A DNA stretch of 64,000 nucleotides, from assembly GCA_035548055.1 (NCBI GenBank), contig DASZTL010000048.1, positions 1 to 64,000 of the forward strand, given 5' to 3'. The translations under genes were made by a program, and so were the position numbers. Below are positions 29,389 through 38,501 of this stretch, piece after piece. This stretch comes from DASZTV01 sp035548055. GTDB taxonomy: Bacteria > Actinomycetota > Actinomycetes > JAFAQI01. The notes below the pieces were generated by a model. The model had not been told where the DNA came from and did not search any database. It saw only the letters and a program-made list of their open reading frames with translations. Positions within the stretch are counted from its first letter, which is position 1. Every line of letters starts with the position of its first letter.

Positions 29389-30444
29389 TCAGAACAGCGT
29401 GCCGATCACGTCGATGGCGCGGCCGCCGCCAAAGATCTCAGCGGCTCCGCGCGGCGGCTCGGCCTCGCGAACGGCGAGCAGCAGCTCCGGCTCGTTGCGC
29501 GCGCACGCGGCAAGCCCGGTTCGCTCGAGGACGACCGCGTTGATGTGCCCGTGCCCAGCGATGGGGCGGTAGATCACCGTCGGTTTGCCGACCGCCAGCG
29601 CCTCCCAGCAGGTCGTGCCGCCGGCGTTGTCCACGACGACATCGGTGGCGGCGACCAGCCCGAGGACGTCCGAGGTCCACGGCACCGGCCGGACATTGGG
29701 GATCCCGGCGAGGCGCGAGGCGAGCCGCTTGGAGCGGCCGGTGAGCACCATGACCACGTCGGCGGCGTCAGTGAGCCGAGTCGCCGCTTCGACGACCTCG
29801 CCGACGCCCCAGCTGCCGCCGTTCACCAGGACGACGTGCGCTTCGTCACGCAGCTGCCAGCGCTGCCGCGCCGCCGCGCGGTCGATCGGCTGCGTGAACT
29901 TGGCGGCGATGAGTGGCGCAACCGGCTTCACGACCGCAGCACCCATGTGCTCGAGTGCGGCCGCGGTGTCGGCCATCGGCGCGAGGTGCAGGTCGACGCC
30001 CGGCCACACCCAGTACGGGTGTGCACCCGGATCGGTCACGTAAGTCGCGACCGGGACGCCGAGGCGGCCTTCGCTGCGCAACCGGCCGAGCACCTGGGCG
30101 GCCAGGTTGTAGACCGCGACAACAGCGTCCGCACCGAAGTCGGCGACCGCGTCGAGCAACGGCTGCTCACTGCTGCGGCCGCCGTTGCGGGTGATGAACT
30201 CGAACAGCCCGGGATGCACGAGCCAGGTGCGCATCGCCCAGTCGTAGAGACCCGGCGTCACGGCGATCATGCCGTGGTAGAAGGCGCGCAACGCATCGCC
30301 TTGCCGCAGCTTCGGCATCGCCAGCAGATCGACGGTGCGGGCTTTGTAGCCCTCGGCTTCGGCCTGTGCGGTCAGGGCGGCAGCCGCCGAGTCGTGTCCC
30401 GCCCCCATCGAGGCGGACACGATCAACAACCGCTTCGCAGTCAT
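29389..30444 (-). CDS. GT28-like glycosyltransferase (MGDG synthase/MurG fold)
   Basis: This 351-residue GT-B enzyme begins RLLIVSASMGAGHDSAAAAL, the phosphate loop typical of monogalactosyldiacylglycerol synthase-like proteins. The C-terminal domain has VLVNGGSWGVGEVVEA and the nucleotide-sugar site VVDNAGGTTCWEALAVGKPTV then GHGHINAVVLE. It probably adds sugar to a lipid or membrane acceptor. The ATG at 30444 is preferred over GTG at 30453; neither has a good SD. The following 247 bp up to dnaE show no gene. Confidence 0.83.
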   Translation of the reverse strand: MTAKRLLIVSASMGAGHDSAAAALTAQAEAEGYKARTVDLLAMPKLRQGDALRAFYHGMIAVTPGLYDWAMRTWLVHPGLFEFITRNGGRSSEQPLLDAVADFGADAVVAVYNLAAQVLGRLRSEGRLGVPVATYVTDPGAHPYWVWPGVDLHLAPMADTAAALEHMGAAVVKPVAPLIAAKFTQPIDRAAARQRWQLRDEAHVVLVNGGSWGVGEVVEAATRLTDAADVVMVLTGRSKRLASRLAGIPNVRPVPWTSDVLGLVAATDVVVDNAGGTTCWEALAVGKPTVIYRPIAGHGHINAVVLERTGLAACARNEPELLLAVREAEPPRGAAEIFGGGRAIDVIGTLF

Positions 30445-30691
30445 CGAGGTCACGCTAGATCACTAACCACCTGCAACCCGACTAATGCATCGAGATCGAG
30501 TGACTGGGGTGAGATCGAAACCAAGACCCGCAACAACCAGGGGCAGGCCGCCGCTGTGGCCGGCTTCCCGCTCCCCCGTTGCGTCGGGTTTGCGCGCCGA
30601 GCCCAACTTAGGTGGCCGAACTCGGGCTCACTTCCGCCCCATGCGTAGGGCTCGCTGCGGGTTACCTGAGCTTTGCGCCGCTCGGGCAGAC

Positions 30692-33600
30692 CTAGCTGAC
30701 GCAGTTGGGGCCCAACAGCTGCTTGAGATCCGCCATGAGAGCGGGGGTCGGTGCGACGCGGTAGCCGTCGCCGATCCGCATCACGGTCGATCGCGCGGCG
30801 GTAGTGAGCGACAGGTGCACGTCGGTCGGACCTGGATGCGCGGCAAGCACCTCTTTGAGGCGGTCGACCACCGGCGGCGTGCACCGGTTCGCCGGCAACG
30901 TGATCACCACCGGCCCGCGCGGGCCCTGGCTGATGTCCGGGACGCTGACCTCGATCGCGATCAGCCGCGGGACGTCCTCTCGCTTGTCGAGCTTGCCCTT
31001 GACCAGCACGACCGCGTCCTCAGCGAGATGTACTCCGTACTCCTCGTACGTGCGCGGGAAGAACAACACCTCGACGGCACCCTCGAGGTCCTCGAGCACC
31101 GCCTGCGCCCACGAGTCGCCGCGCTTGGTCATCTTGCGCGTCACGCTCGACAGGATTCCGCCGACCGTGAGCACCGCCCCGTCCGGCTTGTCCTCCGCAC
31201 CCATCACCGAGATCGGACAGTCGACGGCCGCCGCGAGGACGTGTTCGACACCCAGCAACGGATGGTCGGACACGTACAGGCCGAGCATCTCCCGCTCGTA
31301 GGCCAGCAGGACGGACTTCTCCCACTCGACCACCGGGATCGTGAGGTTCAGTCCCATCGTCGGTTCGGTGGCACCGTCCTCACCGTCGGCGCTGAACAGG
31401 TCGAACTGCCCGACCGCCTCGTTGCGCTTCGTGTCCATGCACGCGTCGATCGCCTCGGCGTGGATGCGCAGCAGTCCCTGCCTCGTGTGCCCGAGCGAGT
31501 CGAACGCGCCGGCCTTGATCAGCGACTCGACGGTCTTCTTGTTGCAGACGACCGGCTCGACCTTCGTGAGGAAGTCCGCGAAGTCGGCGTAGACACCCTT
31601 GCTCCGGCGCGTCGCGCAGATCGACGCGACCACGTTGCCGCCGACGTTGCGGATGCCTGCCATGCCGTACCGGATGTCGGTGCCGACCGGCGCGAAGTCC
31701 GCGTCGGAGGAGTTCACGTCGGGCGGCAGCACCTTGACGCCCATGCGCCGGCACTCGTGCAGGTACAGCGCGCTCTTGTCCTTGTCGTCGCGCACCGACG
31801 TCAGCAGCGCAGCCATGTACTCGGCCGGGTAACGGGCCTTGAGGTACGCCGTCCAGTAGGACACCAGCCCGTAACCGGCGGCGTGGGACTTGTTGAAGGC
31901 GTAGTCCGCAAACGGGATCAACGTCTCCCAGAGTTTGTTGATCGCCGCCTCGGAGTAGCCGCGCGCCTTCATGCCCTCGCTGAAGGGGACCTTCTCCTTG
32001 TCGAGGATCTCCTTCTTCTTCTTGCCCATTGCGCGCCGGAGCAGGTCCGCCTGTCCGAGCGAGTAGCCGGCGACCCGCTGGGCGATCGCCATCACCTGTT
32101 CCTGGTACACGATCACGCCGTAGGTCTCGGCGAGCAGGTCCTCCAGCGACTCCGCGAACTCGGGATGGATCGGCTCGATCTTCTGCCGGCCGTGCTTGCG
32201 CTCGACGTAGGCAAGGTGGCTGCCCATGCCCATCGGGCCCGGGCGGTACAGCGCGTTGAGTGCGGCGATGTCTTCGAACGTCGACGGCTGCAACGCGCGG
32301 ATCAGCGAGCGCATCGGCCCGCCTTCGAACTGGAACACGCCGATCGTGTCGCCGCGACACAGCAGCTCGTAGGCCTCCGGCTTGTCCAGCGGCATCGTCT
32401 CGAGGTCGATGGTCTCGCCGCGGTTCGCCTCGATGTGGCGCAGCGTGTCGTCGAGCACAGTGAGGTTGCGCAGGCCCAGGAAGTCCATCTTGAGCAGGCC
32501 GAGCGCCTCACACGCGCCCATGTCGAACTGCGTGATGATCGCGCCGTCCTGCTCGCGGCGCTGAATCGGGATCACGTCCAGCAGCGGATGACGCGACAGG
32601 ATCACGCCGGCGGCGTGCACGCCCCACTGGCGCCGTAGACCTTCGAGACCGCGAGCCGTGTCCACGACCTTCTTGACGTCGTGTTCGGCCTCGTACAGCG
32701 CTCGGAACTCCTTGCCCTCGCCGTACCGCTCGTGACTCGGGTCGAAGATCGCGGCGATCGGCAGGTCCTTGCCCATCACCGGCGGCGGCATCGCCTTGGT
32801 GATCTTGTCGCCGATGCCGTAGGGGTAGCCGAGGACACGTGCCGCGTCCTTCACCGCCGCCTTCGCCTTGATCGTGGAGTACGTGATGATCTGGCTGACC
32901 CGGTCCTCGCCGTACTTCTCGGTCGCGTAGCGGATCATGTCGCCGCGCCGGCGCTCGTCGAAGTCCAGGTCGATGTCCGGCATCGAGATGCGCTCGGGGT
33001 TCAGGAACCGCTCGAACAGCAGGCCGTGCATGATCGGGTCGAGCTCGGTGATCCGCAACGCCCACGCGACGAGCGAGCCCGCCGCGGACCCACGGCCGGG
33101 GCCGACCCGGATGCCGTTCTCGCGGGCGTGCCGGCACAGGTCGGCGACGACGAGGAAGTAGCCCGGGAACCCCATCTGGATCATCACGCCGAGCTCGAAG
33201 TCGGCGCGCTCGCGGTAGTCGGAAGGTACGGTGCCGCCGCCGAAGCGCTGCTCGAGGCCGCGGTACACCTCGGCCCGCAGCCAGCTCTCCTCGGTCTCAC
33301 CGTCCGGCACCGCGAACTGCGGCAGCAGGTTCGCGCCCTCGTCGAACGCGACGTCGCACCGCTGGGCGATCAGCAGGGTGTTGTCGCATGCCTCAGGGAT
33401 GTCGCGCCAGACACTGCGCATCTCCTGCGGCGTCTTCAGGTAGAAGTCGCGGGCGTCGAACTTGAACCGGTTCGGGTCCGCCATCGTCTTGCCGGACTGC
33501 ACGCAGAGCAGCACCTCGTGCGCCTCGGCGTCCTTGGCGTAGGTGTAGTGGAGGTCGTTGGTCGCGATCGTCGGGATCCCGAGGTCCTCCGACAGCCGCA

Positions 33601-34240
33601 GCAGGTCGGCGTGAACCCGCGTCTCGATGTCGAGACCGTGGTTCATCAGCTCGCAGTAGAACGAGTCGCGGCCGAAGATGTCCTGCAGCTCGCCGGCCAC
33701 CGTGCGCGCGCCCGCGTAGTCGCCGATGCGCAGCTTGGTCTGGATCTCCCCTGACGGACAGCCCGTCGTGGCGATGATCCCCTTGGCGTACTCGCTGATC
33801 AGCTCGCGGTCCGCGCGCGCCTTGTAGAAGTAGCCCTCGAGGCTGGAGCGGCTCGCCAGCCGGAACAGGTTGTGCATGCCGGTGGTCGACTCGGCGAGCA
33901 ACGTCATGTGGGTGTATGCGCCGCCACCGGAGACGTCGTCCTCGCCACCCTCGGCCCACCGAACCCGGGTCCGGTCGAACCGGGAGGTCCCGGGCGTGAC
34001 GTAGGCCTCCATGCCGATGATCGCCTTGACCCCGGCCGCCTTGCCCTTCTTCCAGAACTCGTAGGCCCCGAAGACGTTGCCGTGGTCGGTCATCGCCAGC
34101 GCCGGCATGCCCATCCGGGCGGCCTCGTCGAACAGCTCCGTGACGCGTGCGGCGCCGTCGAGCATGGAGTACTCGCTGTGCACGTGCAGGTGGACGAACT
34201 GCTCGCCAGGCGCCGCCGGGCCCCCAGACGAGTCAGTCAC
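30692..34240 (-). CDS. dnaE: DNA polymerase III alpha subunit
   Basis: This 1182-residue replicative polymerase (DnaE1 type) has an N-terminal PHP domain (FVHLHVHSEYSMLDGAA, then ALAMTDHGNVFGAYEF). The palm is marked by the catalytic pair in MPDIDLDFDERRR, and PGRGSAAGSLVAWAL precedes it. Fingers, the beta-binding region and an OB domain (GAVLTVGGILSSVTRKMTKRG region) follow. It starts with GTG, with strong AGGAGGA 7 nt upstream. Single gene with no coupled neighbours. Confidence 0.97.
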   Translation of the reverse strand: MTDSSGGPAAPGEQFVHLHVHSEYSMLDGAARVTELFDEAARMGMPALAMTDHGNVFGAYEFWKKGKAAGVKAIIGMEAYVTPGTSRFDRTRVRWAEGGEDDVSGGGAYTHMTLLAESTTGMHNLFRLASRSSLEGYFYKARADRELISEYAKGIIATTGCPSGEIQTKLRIGDYAGARTVAGELQDIFGRDSFYCELMNHGLDIETRVHADLLRLSEDLGIPTIATNDLHYTYAKDAEAHEVLLCVQSGKTMADPNRFKFDARDFYLKTPQEMRSVWRDIPEACDNTLLIAQRCDVAFDEGANLLPQFAVPDGETEESWLRAEVYRGLEQRFGGGTVPSDYRERADFELGVMIQMGFPGYFLVVADLCRHARENGIRVGPGRGSAAGSLVAWALRITELDPIMHGLLFERFLNPERISMPDIDLDFDERRRGDMIRYATEKYGEDRVSQIITYSTIKAKAAVKDAARVLGYPYGIGDKITKAMPPPVMGKDLPIAAIFDPSHERYGEGKEFRALYEAEHDVKKVVDTARGLEGLRRQWGVHAAGVILSRHPLLDVIPIQRREQDGAIITQFDMGACEALGLLKMDFLGLRNLTVLDDTLRHIEANRGETIDLETMPLDKPEAYELLCRGDTIGVFQFEGGPMRSLIRALQPSTFEDIAALNALYRPGPMGMGSHLAYVERKHGRQKIEPIHPEFAESLEDLLAETYGVIVYQEQVMAIAQRVAGYSLGQADLLRRAMGKKKKEILDKEKVPFSEGMKARGYSEAAINKLWETLIPFADYAFNKSHAAGYGLVSYWTAYLKARYPAEYMAALLTSVRDDKDKSALYLHECRRMGVKVLPPDVNSSDADFAPVGTDIRYGMAGIRNVGGNVVASICATRRSKGVYADFADFLTKVEPVVCNKKTVESLIKAGAFDSLGHTRQGLLRIHAEAIDACMDTKRNEAVGQFDLFSADGEDGATEPTMGLNLTIPVVEWEKSVLLAYEREMLGLYVSDHPLLGVEHVLAAAVDCPISVMGAEDKPDGAVLTVGGILSSVTRKMTKRGDSWAQAVLEDLEGAVEVLFFPRTYEEYGVHLAEDAVVLVKGKLDKREDVPRLIAIEVSVPDISQGPRGPVVITLPANRCTPPVVDRLKEVLAAHPGPTDVHLSLTTAARSTVMRIGDGYRVAPTPALMADLKQLLGPNCVS

Positions 34241-34330
34241 GAACGAGTCCTCCTGAGCCGCACGTTACGGCGAGATACCTGAGGGGAAGCTGCCGGCGGG
34301 GAAACCGGAGCCATCACAGTAAGCCCGCGC

Positions 34331-34354
34331 CACGACACCTTCCGGCGTGTCGTG
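34331..34354. promoter_or_regulatory. Perfect 8-bp inverted repeat upstream of the GH16 pair
   Basis: CACGACAC (34331-34338) and GTGTCGTG (34347-34354) are separated by 8 nt, 42 bp before the first GH16 gene. It could be an operator or a leader hairpin. The rest of the 155-bp gap to dnaE shows no clear promoter. Confidence 0.35.
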
Positions 34355-34395
34355 TCGGCGCGTCGCCGGACGGTCACCTCCGTACAGTCGAAGCC

Positions 34396-35250
34396 ATGCG
34401 CCACGCCTCCCAGCCGAGCTCGTCGCGCACCCTTTTCGGCCTGGTCGGCCTGGTCAACATCGGCGTCCTGCTGCTCGGCACGACCGCGATCATCGCGGCG
34501 CCGCCCGCCGGGGCCGGGAACGGCAGCACGGTCACGAGCGCCGCACCCGCCTCGGGTGGCTCGTCGGGCCAGCGGCTGATCAAGTGGTCCGGGCTGACCT
34601 GGTACGTCTACCCGAACTGCGGCAACTGCGGGCCGAGCCACACCCCCACCACGAACTCCCGTGACGCGGTGTACGTCGACGGCCGCGGCCGGCTGCACCT
34701 GGCGGTCACGAAGATCGGCGGCAAGTGGAGCGGCGTCGAGCTCCGCGCGCTGAACCGGCCGACGTACGGCACGTACCGCTGGATCGTGGACACCGCCACC
34801 GCATCCATGGACCAGTGGGCCGTCCTCGGCTTGTTCGTCTACCGGCCCGGGGCCAAGAAGTTCACCAGCGAGATCGACATCGAGGACTCGCGGTTCCCGC
34901 ACCTGCTGCGGGCGCCCAACAACGCGCAGTTCGTCACCCAGCCGTACTTCGTCAAGGGGAACCTCCACCCGTACTCGATCTCGCCGGAGGAGCACCCGCT
35001 GACCCAGCAGTTCACCTGGTATCCGGGCACGCCGTCGGGCGGTCCCGGATCGGTCGACTTCATGACCCGGGTGGGCGACGCCAGGAACGCCCCGATCCTC
35101 GACCAGTGGTCCTACCGGGGCTACAGCGTGCCGAGCTCGCCTCAGATGCAGCTGTTCATCGTGCTGTGGATGAACCAGAACAAGGCACCCACGACCGGGG
35201 CGCACTCCGCCATCATCCGAAGTCTGACGATACGACCGTTGGGTGACTAA
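34396..35250 (+). CDS. Secreted GH16-like (concanavalin-fold) protein, copy 1
   Basis: This is a 284-residue protein. The N-terminal hydrophobic segment (about residues 13-35, LFGLVGLVNIGVLLLG) is a signal peptide or anchor. The body reads as a beta-jelly-roll with VYVDGRGRLHL, YGTYRWIVDT and the GH16-type motif EIDIE at residues 159-163, where the first and last Glu would be nucleophile and acid/base. It may hydrolyse or remodel a beta-glucan or other polysaccharide, but Trp-rich substrate loops are short, so an enzyme role is likely rather than certain. A CGNCG motif near residue 75 is absent from copy 2. The next gene, a paralogue, starts 20 bp later. Confidence 0.8.
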   Translation: MRHASQPSSSRTLFGLVGLVNIGVLLLGTTAIIAAPPAGAGNGSTVTSAAPASGGSSGQRLIKWSGLTWYVYPNCGNCGPSHTPTTNSRDAVYVDGRGRLHLAVTKIGGKWSGVELRALNRPTYGTYRWIVDTATASMDQWAVLGLFVYRPGAKKFTSEIDIEDSRFPHLLRAPNNAQFVTQPYFVKGNLHPYSISPEEHPLTQQFTWYPGTPSGGPGSVDFMTRVGDARNAPILDQWSYRGYSVPSSPQMQLFIVLWMNQNKAPTTGAHSAIIRSLTIRPLGD

Positions 35251-35270
35251 CCCCCCGTAGAATCAATGAC

Positions 35271-36122
35271 ATGCCCAGTCGTTTTCGCGTGACTTCGCCG
35301 CGCGCGCTTGCGGCCGTGGCGATGGTCATGATCGCCGGCGTGCTGGGCCTCGGGACCGCCGCTACCGGTGCCGCCCCAGCGCAGCACGCGGGTGCGCCGA
35401 CCCACGCGGCGGTCATGGCGGGGCCGGGCCGCAAGGGCGACAACGTGCTGCGCCTGATCCCATGGTCAGGCCGCTCATGGCTGGTCTACTCCAACTCCTC
35501 GAAGGGGCCCGAGGGCGTCAAGCTGACGAACTCCAGCCGGGCGATCTGGGTCGACAGCCGCGGCCGGCTGCACCTGCACATCGTCAAGATCGACGGCGTC
35601 TGGCGCTCCGTCGAGCTGCGGTCGGTCAGCACCGTCAGCTACGGCACCTACCGGTTGATCAACGACACCGCGACCGCGAAGTTCGCCGACTCGACCGTGT
35701 TCGGCATGTTCGTCTACAAGCCTGGGACCAAGACGTACACGAACGAGATCGACATCGAGAACTCGCGGTTCCCGCGCTACCTCAAGGCGCCCAACAACGC
35801 GCAGTTCGCCGTGCAGCCGTACAACCAGGCCAACCACGCCCACCCGTACCACGTCAAGCCGTCGTACGTTCCGCTGTTCCAGCAGTTCTCCTGGTACCCG
35901 CCGGTTCACGGCAGTGGCACGGTGAAGTTCCAGACCCGTGTCGGCAGCACGCCGCACTCGCCATTGCTGACCCGCTGGACCTACTACGGCGGCAGCTCGC
36001 CGACCGCGAACAACATGTACCTCTACATCGACCTGTGGCTCAACCACGGCAAGGCGCCTAAGAACGGCACCCACTCCGCGATCCTGCGGTCGCTGACCGT
36101 CACGCCGTTCGGCAACGGCTGA
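35271..36122 (+). CDS. Secreted GH16-like (concanavalin-fold) protein, copy 2
   Basis: This 283-residue paralogue of the preceding gene has a clear signal peptide (ALAAVAMVMIAGVLGLG then Ala-rich cleavage region near 35-40). The same landmarks fall at identical residue numbers: VDSRGRLHL near 95, YGTYRLINDTATA near 125 and EIDIE at 159-163. Identity is spread over the whole mature protein (for example SRFPRYLKAPNNAQF versus SRFPHLLRAPNNAQF), so this is an old tandem duplication with diverged N termini. It is convergent with the next gene after 15 bp; CCGGGCAGCCCGG there could form a weak shared hairpin. Confidence 0.8.
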   Translation: MPSRFRVTSPRALAAVAMVMIAGVLGLGTAATGAAPAQHAGAPTHAAVMAGPGRKGDNVLRLIPWSGRSWLVYSNSSKGPEGVKLTNSSRAIWVDSRGRLHLHIVKIDGVWRSVELRSVSTVSYGTYRLINDTATAKFADSTVFGMFVYKPGTKTYTNEIDIENSRFPRYLKAPNNAQFAVQPYNQANHAHPYHVKPSYVPLFQQFSWYPPVHGSGTVKFQTRVGSTPHSPLLTRWTYYGGSSPTANNMYLYIDLWLNHGKAPKNGTHSAILRSLTVTPFGNG

Positions 36123-36137
36123 GCCGGGCAGCCCGGG

Positions 36138-37040
36138 TCACTCGCCGGCGAACGACAGCGGCGGCACCGCCTCGGTAACCTCCGGCTCCAGCGGCACCAC
36201 CATGAGCGAGTCGAGCGTCGCCGCGACCGGGGCCGGATCGAGGATCCGAACCGCGTCCTGGTGTTCGAGCTGCTCGAGCTGCCCGACCGGGCCGGAGAGG
36301 ACGATCGAGAACACGCACTCGCAGTTCGGGCCGAGACCCGCGGCGTCGACACGCGCCGCGGCCGCCCGCGCGGCTCCCGCCGCGACCTTCGACGCCAGCT
36401 TCGCCGACGGGTTGGTGATCGACCGGCTCAGTTCTCGCTCGTAGTGCAGCGCGAGCTGTCCGGCGGCCTGTTGTGCGGCCGCGAGACCCGCGGACAGGTC
36501 GACCCCGTTGGACGGCAGCAGGACGTGCACGTCGGCCTGGCGCGGCGGCGGGACCTTCGCGAAGCCGCGCACGACCTCGAGACCGGGGGTGTCAGCGAGC
36601 AGGCTGTCGACAGCCTGCGGCGTGACATAGCCCTTGAAGTCGACGACCGCGATGAGTCGCTGCGACGCCGCGAGCTGGTCGAGTGCTCCACGCCGCTGGG
36701 AGGCGAGCGACTCGTACGCCGACACCGAGGCGCCGGTCGCCGGACCGAGCAGATGACCGCCGGACAGCTTCGGTCCGACCTGCCCCGGCGGGCGAACCGG
36801 GCCCTTGTTGTCGCCGCCGGTCGCCGCAATCAGGATCGCGGCGAAGGCGACGCACAGCACGGCGACCGCAACCACCGGCTCGCGGCGAATCCACGGCGCG
36901 ACCACGCGCCCGAGCCGCCCGTCGGGCCCGACGACGGCACATACCGCACGCCCGGTACGACGCAGCGCTCGAGCGACGACCGGCAGCGCTCGGTCGTCGA
37001 GGTCCACCAGCGAGTGCCGCTGCGGATCCGGTCCGGTCAC
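36138..37040 (-). CDS. Single-pass membrane protein, function unknown
   Basis: This 300-residue protein has a cytoplasmic N-terminal part of about 55 residues (Arg-rich, LVDLDDRALPVVARALRRTGRA), one TM helix (VVAVAVLCVAFAAILIAATGG), then an extracytoplasmic region of about 220 residues. That region has an Ala-rich helical part (about 190-250) and a possible disulphide pair in PNCECVFS. It is not recognised as any family. It starts with GTG in a GTGA overlap with rluD; the same frame extends upstream but within rluD. Confidence 0.65.
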   Translation of the reverse strand: MTGPDPQRHSLVDLDDRALPVVARALRRTGRAVCAVVGPDGRLGRVVAPWIRREPVVAVAVLCVAFAAILIAATGGDNKGPVRPPGQVGPKLSGGHLLGPATGASVSAYESLASQRRGALDQLAASQRLIAVVDFKGYVTPQAVDSLLADTPGLEVVRGFAKVPPPRQADVHVLLPSNGVDLSAGLAAAQQAAGQLALHYERELSRSITNPSAKLASKVAAGAARAAAARVDAAGLGPNCECVFSIVLSGPVGQLEQLEHQDAVRILDPAPVAATLDSLMVVPLEPEVTEAVPPLSFAGE

Positions 37041-37963
37041 GGTTCCGCCAGCAGGTCGAGGGCACGCGCCAGGTCGGCCGGTGGCGCGCTCTCGAAGTGC
37101 ACCGGCATGCCGGTGGCTGGGTGCTCGAAGCCGAGGAAGGCGGCGTGCAGCCACTGCCGGTCGAGCCCGAGCCGCGCCGCCAGCGTGGGGTCCGCGCCGT
37201 ACGTCAGGTCGCCCACGCACGGATGACGCAGTGCCGCCATGTGCACCCGGATCTGATGGGTGCGCCCGGTCTCGAGCCTGATCTCCAGCAAGCTGGCCGC
37301 CCGGAACGCCTCGACGGTCTCGTAGTGCGTGATGCTGGGCCGCCCACCCGACACCACTGCCCACCGGTAGTCGTGGGTGGGATGGCGCGCGATCGGCGCG
37401 TCGACCGTTCCGCGGCTCGGGTCCGGGTGGCCTTGCACGAGAGCGAGGTAACGCTTGTCGACCGTCCGCTGCCGGAAGGCGTCCTTCAGGACGGAGTACG
37501 CCCGCTCGCTCTTCGCGACCACCATGAGGCCGGTCGTTCCGACGTCGAGCCGGTGTACGACGCCTTGGCGTTCCGCGGCGCCCGACGTCGAGATGCGGTA
37601 GCCGGCGGCGGCGAGACCCCCGATCACGGTCGGTCCGCTCCAGCCGGGGCTCGGATGCGCCGCGACGCCGACCGGCTTGTCGACCACCACGATGTCGTCG
37701 TCGTCGTGGACGACCAGCAGCCCCTCGACGAGCTCGGGCGTGACGGTCACCTGCGCCGGGGGTGGCGGCAGCGTCACCTCGATCCAGTCGCCGGCGCTGA
37801 CCCGATCGGACTTCGCCGGCGCGCGGCCATCGAGCAGGACGGCGCCGCTCGTGACGAGGTCGGCAGCGACGGTCCGTGACAGGCCGAACAGCCGCGACAC
37901 CGCCGCATCGACGCGAGACCCGGCCAGACCGTCGGGCAGCGGCAGCCGTCTGGTCTCAGCCAC
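37037..37963 (-). CDS. rluD: Ribosomal large-subunit pseudouridine synthase, RluD family
   Basis: This 308-residue protein has an N-terminal S4-like RNA-binding domain (RVDAAVSRLFGLSRTVAADLVTSGAVLLDG) and then the catalytic domain with HRLDVGTTGLMVVAKS, whose Asp is the nucleophile. The conserved RYLALVQGHP and GRTHQIRVHMA are present. It probably makes pseudouridines in 23S rRNA helix 69. The GTG start overlaps the lspA stop by 8 nt (GTGGCTGA), the standard lspA-rluD pairing. Confidence 0.93.
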   Translation of the reverse strand: MAETRRLPLPDGLAGSRVDAAVSRLFGLSRTVAADLVTSGAVLLDGRAPAKSDRVSAGDWIEVTLPPPPAQVTVTPELVEGLLVVHDDDDIVVVDKPVGVAAHPSPGWSGPTVIGGLAAAGYRISTSGAAERQGVVHRLDVGTTGLMVVAKSERAYSVLKDAFRQRTVDKRYLALVQGHPDPSRGTVDAPIARHPTHDYRWAVVSGGRPSITHYETVEAFRAASLLEIRLETGRTHQIRVHMAALRHPCVGDLTYGADPTLAARLGLDRQWLHAAFLGFEHPATGMPVHFESAPPADLARALDLLAEP

Positions 37964-38501
37964 GCGAGCCGTCCATCTCGATGCCCCGCAGACCGAGGAG
38001 GACGGCGAGGATCCCGCCGATCACGATCGCCGAGTCGGCGATGTTGAACACCGGCCAGTGCGGCAGGGCGATCCAGTCCACGACATGACCACGGAACGGA
38101 CCGGGTGAGCGGAAGAGCCGGTCGCTGAGGTTGCCCATCGCGCCGCCCAGCAAGAGCCCGAGCGCGACCGCCCAGCCCACCGATCGCAGCGAGCGCGCGG
38201 TACGTGCGATCACGACCACCACGCCCACCGCGACCGCCGTGAAGACGAATGTCGCCCCGGTCCCCACGCTGAAGGCTGCACCGGCGTTGCGGGTGAACGT
38301 CAGCCACAGCACGTGCGGGATGAGCGTCACGCGGTCGCGGTGCGCAAGCTTCGCGACGGCGACCAGCTTCGTGACCACGTCCACGACGAGAACCGAGCCC
38401 GCGATCCCGGCGACGAGCCGGGTATGAGACCGGGTACCGGGCGCCGCCGGCGCTTCCGGGCTTGTGGAGCCGTCTACCGCCGTTCCTCGCGCTGCTTGCA
38501 T
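37956..38501 (-). CDS. lspA: Lipoprotein signal peptidase II
   Basis: This 181-residue, four-TM aspartyl protease cleaves signal peptides of lipidated prolipoproteins made by Lgt. Motifs are TRNAGAAFS, then GGAMGNLSDRLFR and VVDWIALPHWPVFNIADSAI, which carry the two catalytic Asp residues. The start is ATG at 38501, which overlaps the dksA-like gene by 28 bp; no later ATG/GTG precedes the first helix. The N-terminal 25 residues are Ala/Pro-rich and cytoplasmic. Confidence 0.92.
   Translation of the reverse strand: MQAARGTAVDGSTSPEAPAAPGTRSHTRLVAGIAGSVLVVDVVTKLVAVAKLAHRDRVTLIPHVLWLTFTRNAGAAFSVGTGATFVFTAVAVGVVVVIARTARSLRSVGWAVALGLLLGGAMGNLSDRLFRSPGPFRGHVVDWIALPHWPVFNIADSAIVIGGILAVLLGLRGIEMDGSRG

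Noticed and set aside
30445..30691. Possible gene or RNA between the glycosyltransferase and dnaE
   Set aside because: Only short or motif-free frames and no tRNA-like cloverleaf or strong hairpin were seen.
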